Below, in pieces: positions 8,970 to 17,219 of a stretch of 64,000 nucleotides of DNA. Position 1 is the first letter of the stretch. Every line of letters starts with the position of its first letter. The DNA is from Ideonella_A sakaiensis_A (GTDB taxonomy: Bacteria > Pseudomonadota > Gammaproteobacteria > Burkholderiales > Burkholderiaceae_C): contig NZ_CP182947.1 of the NCBI RefSeq assembly GCF_048320135.1, forward strand, positions 3,968,001 through 4,032,000, read 5' to 3'. The notes under the pieces were generated by a model that saw only the letters and a list, made by a program, of their open reading frames with translations, was not told the DNA's origin and searched no databases. A program made the position numbers and the translations under genes.

Positions 8970-9788
8970 TCAGGTTGCGTGGTCGGTCGCTGTAGTTGTC
9001 GTCGGTCTCGCGTTGGTCCTTCTCCCGCTGGGCTGTGCCGCGTGCGCCGCCCGTCGGCGATAGCTCTCCACATTCATTTCCAAGATCGTCGAGTGATGCA
9101 CGAGCCGGTCGACTGCGGCCAGGGTCATCGCCGGGTCGACGAACACGTCGCTCCACTGCGAGAACGGCGTGTTGGCGGTGATCGCAAGGCTCTTGCGTTC
9201 GTATCGCTCGGCGATCAACTCGAACAGCACCGAGGTCTCGGCCTGATCGCGACGAACGTAGCTCAGATCGTCCAGGATCAGCAGGTCGAAGCGGTCGAGC
9301 CTGGCCAGTTCCTGCGGCAGCCGCAGGTCGCGCCGGGCCGCCTGCAGGCGCTGTACAAGGTCACTGCACCGGGTGAACAGCACCCGGCGCCCGGCATCGA
9401 CGAGTGCGTGACCGAGCCCGCTCACCAGATGGCTCTTGCCGACGCCCGGCGGGCCGAACAGCAGCACATTGGCGCCGCGGTCGATCCACTCATGACCTTC
9501 GGCCAACGCCATCACCTGAGCCTTGGAGACGCTCGGTACCGCCGCGAAGTCGAAGCTCGACAATCGCTTGTCCGGCGTCAGGCAGGATTCGGCGCGGTGG
9601 CGGTCGATGCGGCGGAACTCGCGCTCGGCGATCTCATGCTCCATCAGCGCTTCCAGCAGCCGATGTCCGGGCCAGCCCTCACGGTCGGACTGCGCGCACA
9701 GGTCGTCGGCCAGTCGCTTGATCGTGGGCAGTCGCAGTTCGGTGAGCATCAGCGCCAGGCGCCCGGATGGCAGCGTCGTCGCACTCAT
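8970..9788 (-). CDS. istB: IS21 helper ATPase IstB
   Basis: 272 residues. AAA+ motifs are clear: Walker A GPPGVGKS at 112-119, Walker B LLILDD at 169-174, then a sensor-like LAITANTPFSQW. IstB assembles on target DNA and hands it to the transposase IstA. The start ATG overlaps the istA stop. The C-terminal tail is rich in Arg, Thr and Ala (RRTNARPTTTTATDHAT) and looks like a low-complexity extension. Confidence 0.95.
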   Translation of the reverse strand: MSATTLPSGRLALMLTELRLPTIKRLADDLCAQSDREGWPGHRLLEALMEHEIAEREFRRIDRHRAESCLTPDKRLSSFDFAAVPSVSKAQVMALAEGHEWIDRGANVLLFGPPGVGKSHLVSGLGHALVDAGRRVLFTRCSDLVQRLQAARRDLRLPQELARLDRFDLLILDDLSYVRRDQAETSVLFELIAERYERKSLAITANTPFSQWSDVFVDPAMTLAAVDRLVHHSTILEMNVESYRRRAAHAAQPSGRRTNARPTTTTATDHAT

Positions 9789-11278
9789 GGCGACACCTCG
9801 ATCAGTACGTCGTAGTCCTGCAGCGGCGGCAACTGCACCGACACCGCCGGCAATTCGACGATGGGCGGTTTCAGTAGCGCGCTCAGCGCATTCAGATCGG
9901 GCAATTGGTCGAGCTCGATCAGCTGCTCAAGTTCCTCGGCGAGTTGTGCCTCATGGCCGTCGGCGGCCAACGAGAGCAGGCCCACGATCGTCTTGCAGGC
10001 TTCGCGCTCTGCAAGTGCTGCTGACAGGCGTTCCCAGGTGCGGCGGTAGATGTCGCGGGGGAATACCGCATCGCGCAGCACCCAGCGGGCGAAGGCGCCG
10101 GGCTTGCGCCTGAGCGCGGCCACCAGGTGCCTATAGTCGATGTTGCGCGGGTGCCGCTGGCCGTCGCGGTGGGTCGCGCGGCTGCGCTCGAGCACGCATT
10201 GGCCGCCCAGCCAGCACTCGATGTGCTGCGCATACTGGCGAACCGTCAGGCGGTGTCCGATCAGTTGGCTTGGCGCGCTGTACTGCACGCCCTTGACGGT
10301 GAAGATGGCGTATTTGCTGACCCGCGCCGGGAACTCCTCGTACTCAGCCGTGCGGCGCGCCGGCAGCGGCCGTAGCATGGTCCGCTCGACGGCCAGCCGG
10401 GTGACGGCGCGGGCATTGAATCGCTGCACGATGGTCTCGACGAAGGCCTCGTAGTCGGCGCGCTCGTCGAAGCGACGGGTACCGCGCAACCGCAACGCCT
10501 GGTCGAGCGCGGTCTTGAGCGAATCGTGTCGCGACTCGATGGAGCCGTTCTCATGCGACTGGCTCGGATTGCAGCGGCTCGCGCGCATGCCGTAGTGCTG
10601 GCACAGACCCTCGTACCGGCGGGTCAGCTCCTGCGCCTCGGCCAGGTTGTTGAACGCCGCCGACAGGCTGTCGGTGCGATGCTCCTCCGGCACCCCGCCC
10701 AGCCGCCACAGCGCGGCCTGTAGTCCGCCGGACAACGCGGCGAAGCTCTCGCCTTCAGTGAGAACGACGGCGTGCCGCCATCCCGAATGCGCGAGCGCGA
10801 ACTGGTACAGCCGGTGATCGAAAGCGACCCCGTCGATCTTCACCTGCAGGTCGTCGGCGACGGTGAAGTCGGACAGTCCCAGTCTGCCTGGCGGATGCTC
10901 CTGGGCGAAGTAAACGTCGCGTTCGGCGCCATGCACGGCGCGCCACTGGCGGACGCGGCGCTGCAGCGTACGAAGCACGGCACCTCCGTACTGGCCAGGA
11001 TGCCGGCGCTGCAGTTCCTCCAGCAGCGTCACGGCGTTGAGTTGCGCGTCCGCCCGCAGCAGCGGGACGACTTCAGCCTCCCACACCTCGGCCAGTGGAT
11101 CCGATCGGGTCCGCCAGCTCCTGGCTGGCCGTTGCGAAGGCAGTTGACCGGCATCTTCGATGCGTCGCGCACTGCGTTCGCTGATTCCCGCCTTGGCGGC
11201 GGCCGCCACCTGCGGGAGTTTGTTGCGATGTTGTTTGTACTTGAGCACTTGGTGGTCCGTGATTCTCTTGCCGGGCAT
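9785..11278 (-). CDS. istA: IS21 transposase IstA
   Basis: About 497 residues from the ATG at 11278; an in-frame TTG at 11350 would add 24 residues, and neither has a good ribosome site. Features in order: an N-terminal HTH (VAAAAKAGISERSARRIEDA), the DDE integrase core with Asp in LSDFTVAD, Asp in HRTDSLSAAF and Glu in SHENGSIES, then a beta-barrel-like C-terminal region. IstA cuts and joins the IS ends. All three catalytic residues are present, so it should be functional. Confidence 0.93.
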   Translation of the reverse strand: MPGKRITDHQVLKYKQHRNKLPQVAAAAKAGISERSARRIEDAGQLPSQRPARSWRTRSDPLAEVWEAEVVPLLRADAQLNAVTLLEELQRRHPGQYGGAVLRTLQRRVRQWRAVHGAERDVYFAQEHPPGRLGLSDFTVADDLQVKIDGVAFDHRLYQFALAHSGWRHAVVLTEGESFAALSGGLQAALWRLGGVPEEHRTDSLSAAFNNLAEAQELTRRYEGLCQHYGMRASRCNPSQSHENGSIESRHDSLKTALDQALRLRGTRRFDERADYEAFVETIVQRFNARAVTRLAVERTMLRPLPARRTAEYEEFPARVSKYAIFTVKGVQYSAPSQLIGHRLTVRQYAQHIECWLGGQCVLERSRATHRDGQRHPRNIDYRHLVAALRRKPGAFARWVLRDAVFPRDIYRRTWERLSAALAEREACKTIVGLLSLAADGHEAQLAEELEQLIELDQLPDLNALSALLKPPIVELPAVSVQLPPLQDYDVLIEVSP

Positions 11279-11399
11279 TTCCGGGGTCTCGACGTGTTCG
11301 ATGACCCCACGGTAAGCCCCGCGTCCCGGACCTGCCGGCTTCGGCCTCAACCGGCCAAGATAGTTGTCGTCAGCCGGCCAAGATCATTGTCGCCAACCA

Positions 11400-11562
11400 C
11401 CGTGTACTGGAAACGATCCGTCCCGCCACACAGCGGGCAGGGCCCATTGCGTTTGCCCAGGATCCGCTCGTCCACGCCGAGGCTGCCCAGAATCTGCGTC
11501 CAGTGGCCGTGCGCGCGTCGCTTGACCTCATCGACACGCGCCTCATAGTCAGCCCGCTGCAT
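11400..11562 (-). pseudogene. Toprim/primase-like protein, N-terminal piece
   Basis: 54 codons starting at the ATG at 11562, which lies inside the end of the upstream gene (14-bp overlap, GAAGG upstream). It encodes ADYEARVDEVKRRAHGHWTQ and the first zinc-ribbon half CPLCGGTDRF, then is interrupted by the IS after QYT. The other half is at 7921-8759. Separated like this the ribbon cannot form, so the primase is probably inactive. Confidence 0.85.
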
Positions 11563-12091
11563 GATCCGAGCCTTCGAAAAGATCACCCACAGAAGCCATG
11601 TGCCTGAGCTGCTCATTGATCCATTGCGGGTTGAGCGTCAGTTGACGTTCGACCCACGCCGGGTTCTCCGCGACCGCGTGACGCACCCACAGTGGGTAGC
11701 GCTGCAGCGACGCCCGAAGCCAGGGCCTGACCTGGCGGTGCACGTGTTGCCGAACCAGATCGGCATCCACCGCTCCGCAGTAGTCGATCGGCGACAGCGG
11801 GCTGCAGCCGACGATGCGCAAGCAGTTCGAGAACGAGAATGGTCGCCCGTCCTTTTCCTGCTCGGTGAAGATCCACCGCAGCGTGTCCAGCTTCTCCTCC
11901 AGGGGAGTTGCGGGATCGCCCAGATGGCCGAGTTCCTGCAGCAACCGCCAGTGCAGGTAGACGATCTCCTCCTCGGTCCAGTTCACGACCTCTTCCGAGG
12001 AAGGAGCGGGCAGGGCAGGTGACCAGTGTGTCGTCGATGGGTTGGCATCGAGGGATGACCCGGCCAAGGCCGGTATGACAGGGTTGTCCAT
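11549..12091 (-). CDS. Conserved-looking element protein of unknown function
   Basis: 180 residues. The ATG at 12091 is preferred because TTGGAG lies seven bases upstream. The protein is acidic in its first half (EEVVNWTEEEIVYLHWRLLQ) and has many Trp and Leu residues. No catalytic motif was recognised. It overlaps the start of the primase gene by 14 bp, so the two are translationally coupled, and a role linked to element replication is possible. The C-terminal WVERQLTLNPQWINEQLRHM pattern is the most distinctive stretch. Function unknown. Confidence 0.6.
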   Translation of the reverse strand: MDNPVIPALAGSSLDANPSTTHWSPALPAPSSEEVVNWTEEEIVYLHWRLLQELGHLGDPATPLEEKLDTLRWIFTEQEKDGRPFSFSNCLRIVGCSPLSPIDYCGAVDADLVRQHVHRQVRPWLRASLQRYPLWVRHAVAENPAWVERQLTLNPQWINEQLRHMASVGDLFEGSDHAAG

Positions 12092-12121
12092 GAAGATCTC
12101 CAAGTGATTGGCGATGCCTCA

Positions 12122-12166
12122 CGGACCCCCTGGGCGTGAAGCCCCGCTGGGGTTGAACAAGGTCCG
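12122..12166 (-). promoter_or_regulatory. Nested hairpin in the leader of the 12091 gene
   Basis: CGGACC (12122-12127) pairs with GGTCCG (12161-12166), enclosing CCCC-GCT-GGGG (12142-12152). In the transcript the motif TTCAACCCC precedes the inner stem, as it does in the DUF932 leader. Confidence 0.4.
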
Positions 12167-12576
12167 GGAATGCCGGCGATGAAGGGGCGACGCAACAGCT
12201 GGCTTGAGGTGGCGCGATGCCACCGGATCGGTTGCCAGCGACCGATCGAGGAACGCCTTGGACGGGAACGCGCGCGCAGGCACGCAAGCGCACTCCCGTC
12301 TAGGGCGTTCGAGGATCGCCTTCGTGACGTGATGTCACATTCACCGCGATCGATCAGGCCGATCGGATCGCTGTTGCCTCAGTGCTCGCCTGATCTGCAG
12401 TGCCAGCTGCTGCATGGGCGCAAAGATAAAGATCGCCCGATGCGTCGTCAAGGCGCGTCTTGAAAAAAATCGGGGCTGTCACAGATATCCCCCCAAAAAA
12501 CCCATGATTTCGGGTTGAGGGGGGAGGTCGTGGAGAAGAACATGGCCATCTGGTACAGCACAGAGAGGGCCTCCCG
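12167..12576. other. Divergent intergenic region with two palindromes
   Basis: About 410 bases between a leftward and a rightward gene. It holds GTGAC-N5-GTCAC (12324-12338) and a large imperfect hairpin (12489-12524) with CCCCCC and GGGGGG ends and AACCC/GGGTT inside. The latter contains CATGATTTCGGGT, which recurs upstream of the parM-like gene at the same distance from the start codon. No gene is supported. Confidence 0.4.
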
Positions 12577-13311
12577 ATGGCAGACGACGACGCGCCACAA
12601 CTGATCATCCGGCTCGACGAGGGCGGGGTCAATGTCCGCATCCTGAAGCGTCAGATCCAGGCGGATTACCGCCGGGTGGAGTCGGCCAGTGTCAAGCTGC
12701 ACGTGCGGTTTGGCAGCCCCGAAGGCAAGCGCCTGTTCGTCCGGTCGTTCCACAGCTTTCAGCTGCTGACCCATTTCATTTTGACGATCGGGCGGATCAA
12801 CCTGGACGATGGTCGAATCAAGCCCGTGGAGGACTTGATTCGCGCGGCCGTCGATCGGGTGAGCCATCACCTGGACCTGGAAATGGACAAGGCGGAGGAG
12901 CTTTTCAAGGCCCATGGCGTGACCCAGTTGGCCAGTTTCGACACCAAACCCCTCGAACTTCGGGTCCCCGTGTTGTCTTCGCTGACACGGCGCTACCTGG
13001 AGGCAATCAGCAAGCTGGATCACTACATGGACGTGCTGCAGACGCTCGAGTTCTACGACATCTGGACGGCGAGTGAGATTGATCAGCAGCGGGCCGCACT
13101 CAAGCGCGAACTGCGGGAAGTGGTGCGTGATACGCGGGCGTTGGCAGCCGATCTTCGGCGCGAGATGGACGATTCGAAGCAAACCGCCGCGCAGGAGTCA
13201 GCGCCCGACCATCCAGACGCAGGCCTCATCGAGCTGGCGCCCGCTGCACCACCCTCCGCAGCTGATCCGGTGGATCCGGTGCCGCAAGCGCGCGAGGCCG
13301 AACAAGCCTGA
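12577..13311 (+). CDS. AcaB/DUF1845-like integrative-element protein
   Basis: 244 residues. The central part (LTHFILTIGRINLDDGRIKP, then VLSSLTRRYLEAISKLDHYM and LQTLEFYDIW) resembles the DUF1845 / PFL_4669 group found on conjugative elements, some members of which are named AcaB. The C-terminal third is a charged helix (RAALKRELREVVRDTRALAA) and a Pro/Ala-rich tail. Members of this group lie near partition or regulatory genes of integrative elements. I matched it from memory of the family pattern, so the assignment is tentative; the reading frame itself is convincing in length and codon use. Confidence 0.6.
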   Translation: MADDDAPQLIIRLDEGGVNVRILKRQIQADYRRVESASVKLHVRFGSPEGKRLFVRSFHSFQLLTHFILTIGRINLDDGRIKPVEDLIRAAVDRVSHHLDLEMDKAEELFKAHGVTQLASFDTKPLELRVPVLSSLTRRYLEAISKLDHYMDVLQTLEFYDIWTASEIDQQRAALKRELREVVRDTRALAADLRREMDDSKQTAAQESAPDHPDAGLIELAPAAPPSAADPVDPVPQAREAEQA

Positions 13312-13319
13312 AGGTTCTG

Positions 13320-13487
13320 ATGTTTTTTGCCATGAAGCATGCCCGCAGCTATCAGAAGTTTGTTGGCGCCCTCGTGGCGGGATTGACTGTCGTTCGACGA
13401 CAGCGTCGCAGACGATACCTGCACTGTCTTGTTATCGCCGCCACCCTGCGTGGCGCATTGGCAGCCCAATTCAAAGTGGGATCCTGA
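13320..13487 (+). CDS. Possible small ORF
   Basis: 55 codons (MFFAMKHARSYQKF...) between the DUF1845-like gene and the AlpA-like gene. It has a central hydrophobic stretch and a basic RRQRRRR cluster. No strong ribosome site is present; TGAAGGT lies close to the ATG. It may not be translated. The remaining 170 bases up to 13655 hold nothing else I can support. Confidence 0.2.
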   Translation: MFFAMKHARSYQKFVGALVAGLTVVRRQRRRRYLHCLVIAATLRGALAAQFKVGS

Positions 13488-13655
13488 GCGCGATGAGCGC
13501 GAAGGTCTCGTCCGCGCGAAGGTCACTCGTCCGATGGGACGCAGGCGAGGGCCGTACCGGTTCGGCGTTCCTGGCGGCAGGCATGTTTCTGACCAGTGCC
13601 ACCGCGAAAGAGCTGGTCATGACCCCTCCACGGCAGCCGCCGAAACGAGGCCATC

Positions 13656-13901
13656 ATGCCAACCCAATCCACTCCTTCCACACCACCCGCGCCGCGCCGT
13701 CGCCAAGAGCCCGCCACGCTGCCGGCAATCGGCTTCGTGCGGGAACCGCAGGTGCTTGCGGTCATCCCGATCTCGAAATCGACCCTGTGGCGACGCGTCA
13801 AACATGAAACGTTTCCGAGGCCGGTCAAACTGTCGGAGCGCGTCACCGCCTGGCGCGCGGAAGACCTGCACAGCTGGATCGAACACCATGCGGATGATTG
13901 A
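13656..13901 (+). CDS. alpA: AlpA-like HTH regulator (excisionase type)
   Basis: 81 residues. The core GFVREPQVLAVIPISKSTLW followed by RRVKHETFPRPVKLSERVTAWRAEDLHSWI is the typical AlpA/MerR-like winged-helix pattern: the HTH, then the FPxPVKLxxR-xAW wing and the ExxxW end. In integrative elements AlpA proteins regulate the recombinase gene or act as directionality factors. A Pro/Thr-rich 20-residue leader precedes the domain. The recombinase lies about 6.5 kb downstream in the opposite orientation. Confidence 0.85.
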   Translation: MPTQSTPSTPPAPRRRQEPATLPAIGFVREPQVLAVIPISKSTLWRRVKHETFPRPVKLSERVTAWRAEDLHSWIEHHADD

Positions 13902-13973
13902 GCGATCGGCGTTGCATCAACCGGCGTCGACGAGTCTGCGCATCGATCGTCGGTTCCATCGCTGCGTCGTCTA

Positions 13974-15230
13974 GTGGAACCGCAGCTCTTCGAGATCGGC
14001 GCGGATGTCGTGGAAGCGCTGGACCCGGCGCTTCAGCCGCTGCTGGAGCGAATCCATGGGACCGACGTGCGTCCACGATGCCTGTGCGTGGCCGGTGGTG
14101 TCGAGATGTATGTGGCTCGCCACTGGCGCTATGTCATCAAGCGGCTGCCGGGCACCGGCAAGTCCCATGCACCCAGCTGCCCAGCGTACGAACTGGATCC
14201 GGGCGTGTCGGGGCGCGAACAGCTTGCGGATGCCATCGACGAACGCGCGGGTCAGTACCTGCTGCGGGTCGATTTCCCCTGGACGCGATCGGTCCGAAAC
14301 AGTGACGAGGGAGAACGAGCGATCACGAGATTGGAGGGCGAGTGCGGTCGCAAGAACATTCGAAGAATGAGCCTCAAGGCCCTGACCCACTTCCTGTTCG
14401 ATCAGGCCGGCTTCACGCGCTGGAGTCCGGCAATGGACGGCAAACGCAACCAATGGGTGCTGCTGAAATACCTGCAGCAAGCGGCTGCCGAACTGATCAT
14501 CCAGGGTGTTCCTCTGAGTGAGCGTCTTTACGTTCCCGAACCGTTCAGCGAGGCGACCCACCAGGCCGCAGCCGAACGCAGGCGGGAGAAGTTGTCGTTC
14601 CTGCAGCCCGCCGAGGGGCGCTATCCCCTTGCCGTGGTGATCGGTGAGTTCAAAGGCGTCGAGCGCAGCGTCTCGGGCTACCGGGTCTGGATCAAGCATC
14701 TGCCGGATGCGCCGCTGTTGGCGTCAGGCGTGACCTGGCAGCGCATCGAGCGGTCCTTTGCGACGGTGCTGGAGTCGCGCGATGCCGACGGACCAGTGCG
14801 GGCCCGACTCGTCATGACCGCGCTGATCCGGGCGCGGCAAGAAAACACCTATGAACTGGATACGGCATGCCTGTCGCTGTCGAGTGACCAGTGGATTCTG
14901 GTCGACCATCACCGCGAACTCCCGCTTGTGAACGCACTCGTCGAGCAACGCCGGCGTTTCTTCAAGCCCCTGCGGTTTGACCTGCGCAGTGCGGCACCCA
15001 TCCCCAACGTGCTCCTGCTGGATGCCGGACGCCAGCCGGTGGCGATGCATGTCCTGAGCCCCTTCATGAGGCCAGCCGAACGACATGCAAAAGAGGTGGC
15101 CGTCGCCTCTTCGGCGGGACCGGTGTGGACCTGGGAGACCGGCACACCGTTGCCGACACTGCCCGCCATCGACTGGGCGTTGCCTGGGGCTGGCGGAGTT
15201 CGCCTCGGGCGGCGTACGGCCAAGCTCTGA
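13974..15230 (+). CDS. DUF1173-family protein
   Basis: 418 residues from a GTG start; a stop codon at 13899-13901 and no ATG upstream limit the choice. The N-terminal part has the DUF1173 signature: two Cys in PRCLCVAGGVEMYVARH, then YVIKRLPGTGKSHAPSCPAY. Further on, LTHFLFDQAGFTRWSPAMDG and RYPLAVVIGEFKGVE follow the same family layout. DUF1173 proteins are found on integrative elements and plasmids; their function is unknown, though the Cys/His-rich start could bind zinc. It lies 72 bp after the AlpA-like gene, probably in the same transcript. Confidence 0.75.
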   Translation: MEPQLFEIGADVVEALDPALQPLLERIHGTDVRPRCLCVAGGVEMYVARHWRYVIKRLPGTGKSHAPSCPAYELDPGVSGREQLADAIDERAGQYLLRVDFPWTRSVRNSDEGERAITRLEGECGRKNIRRMSLKALTHFLFDQAGFTRWSPAMDGKRNQWVLLKYLQQAAAELIIQGVPLSERLYVPEPFSEATHQAAAERRREKLSFLQPAEGRYPLAVVIGEFKGVERSVSGYRVWIKHLPDAPLLASGVTWQRIERSFATVLESRDADGPVRARLVMTALIRARQENTYELDTACLSLSSDQWILVDHHRELPLVNALVEQRRRFFKPLRFDLRSAAPIPNVLLLDAGRQPVAMHVLSPFMRPAERHAKEVAVASSAGPVWTWETGTPLPTLPAIDWALPGAGGVRLGRRTAKL

Positions 15231-15289
15231 GGCCGGTGGCGTTCCGGCGTGTCGACTTGCCGATTCACGCTTCTACCGCTCCAGGCGAG

Positions 15290-15318
15290 TTGACAACTGT
15301 TGTTAATCTGCGCAGAAT
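15290..15318 (+). promoter_or_regulatory. Promoter with palindromic operator for parDE
   Basis: TTGACA (15290-15295), a 17-bp spacer and CAGAAT (15313-15318) form a promoter with a perfect -35 box. The perfect palindrome ACAACTGTTGT (15293-15303), extended to TT-N-ACAACTGTTGT-N-AA, overlaps the -35 box. This is the expected site for autorepression by the ParD antitoxin. Confidence 0.65.
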
Positions 15319-15324
15319 CTTTTC

Positions 15325-15576
15325 ATGAGCCGCCAAACCATGAGCTTTGCCCTTCCCGAATCGATGCGCGATTACATCGACGAACGGGTATCCACGGGCA
15401 GCTACGGCAACACCAGCGAATACATCCGCGACCTGGTACGCCGGGATCAGGAAGAGCAGGCCAGGAAGCGACTTCGTGATCTGATCGAAGAGGGACTGGC
15501 ATCCGGGCCTGGCCGCCGTCGCACCAAGGGCGATGAACAAGAACTGCTCGCCATCGCTCGTGGCGATATCGAGTGA
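15325..15576 (+). CDS. parD: ParD-family antitoxin
   Basis: 83 residues. The N-terminus MSFALPESMRDYIDERVSTG followed by SYGNTSEYIRDLVRRD is the ribbon-helix-helix DNA-binding part of CC2985-type ParD proteins. The C-terminal part (RLRDLIEEGLASGP) is the toxin-binding segment. It binds and neutralises the ParE toxin encoded next and represses the operon. Its last codons overlap the parE start (GTGA). Confidence 0.92.
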   Translation: MSRQTMSFALPESMRDYIDERVSTGSYGNTSEYIRDLVRRDQEEQARKRLRDLIEEGLASGPGRRRTKGDEQELLAIARGDIE

Positions 15577-15902
15577 AGCCGGCGGTTCTGCGCCCGCAGG
15601 CGTTCCGCGACCAGCAAGGCGAAGCACGCTACTACCGCAACGAAGGAGGAACGAGGGTGGCCGCCAGGCTGGTCAAGGCGACCAATGCGGCGCTTGACCA
15701 AATTGAACTCGACCCGGGAATCGGCTCACCGGCGCTCGGGAAGCGGTTGGGTATTGCGGGGCTTCGGACCTGGCAAGTCGCCAAGTTTCCGTTGCTGTGG
15801 TTCTACATCGAACGCCACGACCAACATCTGGACGTCGTCAGGCTGTTGGGTCAGCGACAGGACATCGTGACGATCCTGGGTGCCGAGTTGCCCGCGATCT
15901 GA
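15573..15902 (+). CDS. parE: ParE-family toxin
   Basis: 109 residues from the GTG at 15573, which overlaps the parD stop and so couples translation. It has the RelE/ParE fold pattern: a helical start (EARYYRNEGGTRVAARLVKA), IELDPGIGSPALGKRLGI, then LRTWQVAKFPLLWFYIERHD and LDVVRLLGQRQDIVTIL, the typical C-terminal strand and end. ParE toxins inhibit DNA gyrase. The pair likely stabilises the element in its host. Confidence 0.9.
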   Translation: MKPAVLRPQAFRDQQGEARYYRNEGGTRVAARLVKATNAALDQIELDPGIGSPALGKRLGIAGLRTWQVAKFPLLWFYIERHDQHLDVVRLLGQRQDIVTILGAELPAI

Positions 15903-15989
15903 ATTGAGCGCGGATTGATGTTGCCGACATTCTGGTGTGCGGCGAGGCGTGAGTGGTCGGCTCATCCCGCCAACGTCATGGGTTCTCCG

Positions 15990-16072
15990 TCCGACCTTGG
16001 GGCGACGCGGGTACAGCGTCAGGCCGCTATCCGCGGCATCGCTGGCTTCGGCAAGCAACCAGGCGATGCCGG
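15990..16072 (-). pseudogene. Fragment duplicating the 3' end of the DUF5983 gene
   Basis: On the reverse strand it encodes GIAWLLAEASDAADSGLTLY, matching GVAWLLFEASGATVEGLTLY at the end of the DUF5983 gene at 16773-17219. The DNA copies (15990-16072 and 16760-16843) align with few gaps. No full gene accompanies it, so it is a remnant of a duplicated copy. Confidence 0.7.
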
Positions 16073-16157
16073 CTTCCGGCCAAAGGCGGATGGCATGACC
16101 GGCTGAGCCTTCACGACAGCGCCACAGGTCTGGCAGGTCAGGCTCTGAACCGGTGAA

Positions 16158-16517
16158 TCAGCGTTTGCTTGCCCTGGGCTTCGCGGTTTTGACCGCGGGC
16201 TTCCCGCTGGCGCCCGCCTTGGCTGATTTGCGCGCCGCGCCCTTCGGGTCGACAGCCGCCTTGAACGTTGTACCCGCGGTGAACTTCGGCAGTTTGGCCG
16301 CAGCGATCTTGATCTTCGCGCCGGTCGCCGGATTCACGCCGTTGCGTGCCGCACGGGCGTGGAGCTTGAACGATCCGAATCCCGGAATCACAACCGACTC
16401 CCCCTTCTTGACCGCGGTGACGATGACGTCGAGCAACGTCTCGACGACTCGTCCGGATTCAGCCTTGCTCAGGCTGTGTTGCGTTGCCAGATGGTCGATC
16501 AGTTCTGATTTGTTCAT
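16158..16517 (-). CDS. HU/IHF-family DNA-binding protein
   Basis: 119 residues. The first 90 are a complete HU domain: MNKSELIDHLATQHSLSKAE, then the arm sequence IPGFGSFKLHARAARNGVNP with the usual RxxRNPxTG variant (RAARNGVNPATGAKI). Residues 91-119 are a Lys/Ala-rich tail (AARKSAKAGASGKPAVKTAK), a type known in some betaproteobacterial and mycobacterial HU-like proteins. Its role is DNA bending and compaction; on an element it may also assist recombination. Confidence 0.93.
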   Translation of the reverse strand: MNKSELIDHLATQHSLSKAESGRVVETLLDVIVTAVKKGESVVIPGFGSFKLHARAARNGVNPATGAKIKIAAAKLPKFTAGTTFKAAVDPKGAARKSAKAGASGKPAVKTAKPRASKR

Positions 16518-16772
16518 TCAATGGTCTCTTCGTGCCCCCGCCATTCGGGTAGCAGATTGTCCGGCAAGATGTCGGCAACGGTGGCGGGTTTGAACCGAAT
16601 AATCCGCACGGTTTTATGTCGAGCGTCCACTCATCGAACTGATTTCGATTCGCCGGAACCGGAGCCAGCAGGCATCCACGCCCATCCGCAACCGAACGAG
16701 CGCGAGGCGCTCTTGGGCCATTGGTAGCCCGGTGGTCGACAAGGTCAGAGGGTTTCCCCTCCGACCTTGCGA

Positions 16773-17219
16773 CTACGCCGGATAAAGCGTCAGGCCCTCA
16801 ACCGTGGCGCCGCTGGCTTCGAACAGCAACCAGGCGACCCCGCTGTCTTCGGCGATCCTGAAAATCTCCGCCAGATCCGCTTCCTCGGGTTTGACATACG
16901 CCGGCTTGCCGACGTAGACGAACCCGCCGTAGTGCACCGGATAGGCGTTCACCGACAGCCCGTTGTTCACGAGCTTCTCGCGTGTCGGCACACTCAGGTG
17001 TCCGACCGACAGCGATACCAGGTACTCCGACAGTTGCCGGAACGACGCCACCATCGACTCATGCCGATCCGACTGCCTTGCGACGGCGGGTTGGCCTGTC
17101 GCGAGACGGTAGGCAGCGCATCCGTCCCACGCGCCAGCCCTTGAGGCGCCAGAAGACACGTCGACATGCACTGCGGCATCGCTGGCAAGCGTCCCAATGG
17201 ATGATCCGGTGCGCTTCAC
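16773..17219 (-). CDS. DUF5983-family protein
   Basis: 148 residues from a GTG start that overlaps the stop of the RadC-like gene (GTGA). The core runs from SFRQLSEYLVSLSVGHLSVP through YPVHYGGFVYVGKP to a C-terminal LLFEASGATVEGLTLYPA, a layout recalled from DUF5983 proteins of integrative elements. The first 50 residues (rich in Ala, Ser and Val) look unlike the core, so the true start could be the ATG at 17060 or nearby. Function unknown. Confidence 0.6.
   Translation of the reverse strand: MKRTGSSIGTLASDAAVHVDVSSGASRAGAWDGCAAYRLATGQPAVARQSDRHESMVASFRQLSEYLVSLSVGHLSVPTREKLVNNGLSVNAYPVHYGGFVYVGKPAYVKPEEADLAEIFRIAEDSGVAWLLFEASGATVEGLTLYPA

Larger units (their letters stand above)
8766..11399 (-). 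mobile_element. IS21-family insertion sequence, complete
   Basis: 2,634 bp. The outer 49 bases at each end align position by position as inverted repeats with about ten mismatches; the inner 21 bases are identical and contain GACAACTATCTTGGCCGG. Both ends begin TGG. The flanks carry a 6-bp direct duplication CCGTGT (8760-8765 and 11400-11405), as expected for a recent insertion. It contains istA and istB with a 4-bp ATGA overlap, the family's usual layout. Open frames and intact ends suggest it is still active. Confidence 0.95.

Noticed and set aside
12448..13182. A 244-codon reverse open frame over the DUF1845-like gene.
   Set aside because: The forward protein has the family-like pattern and a ribosome site; the reverse one is a shadow rich in His and Gln.
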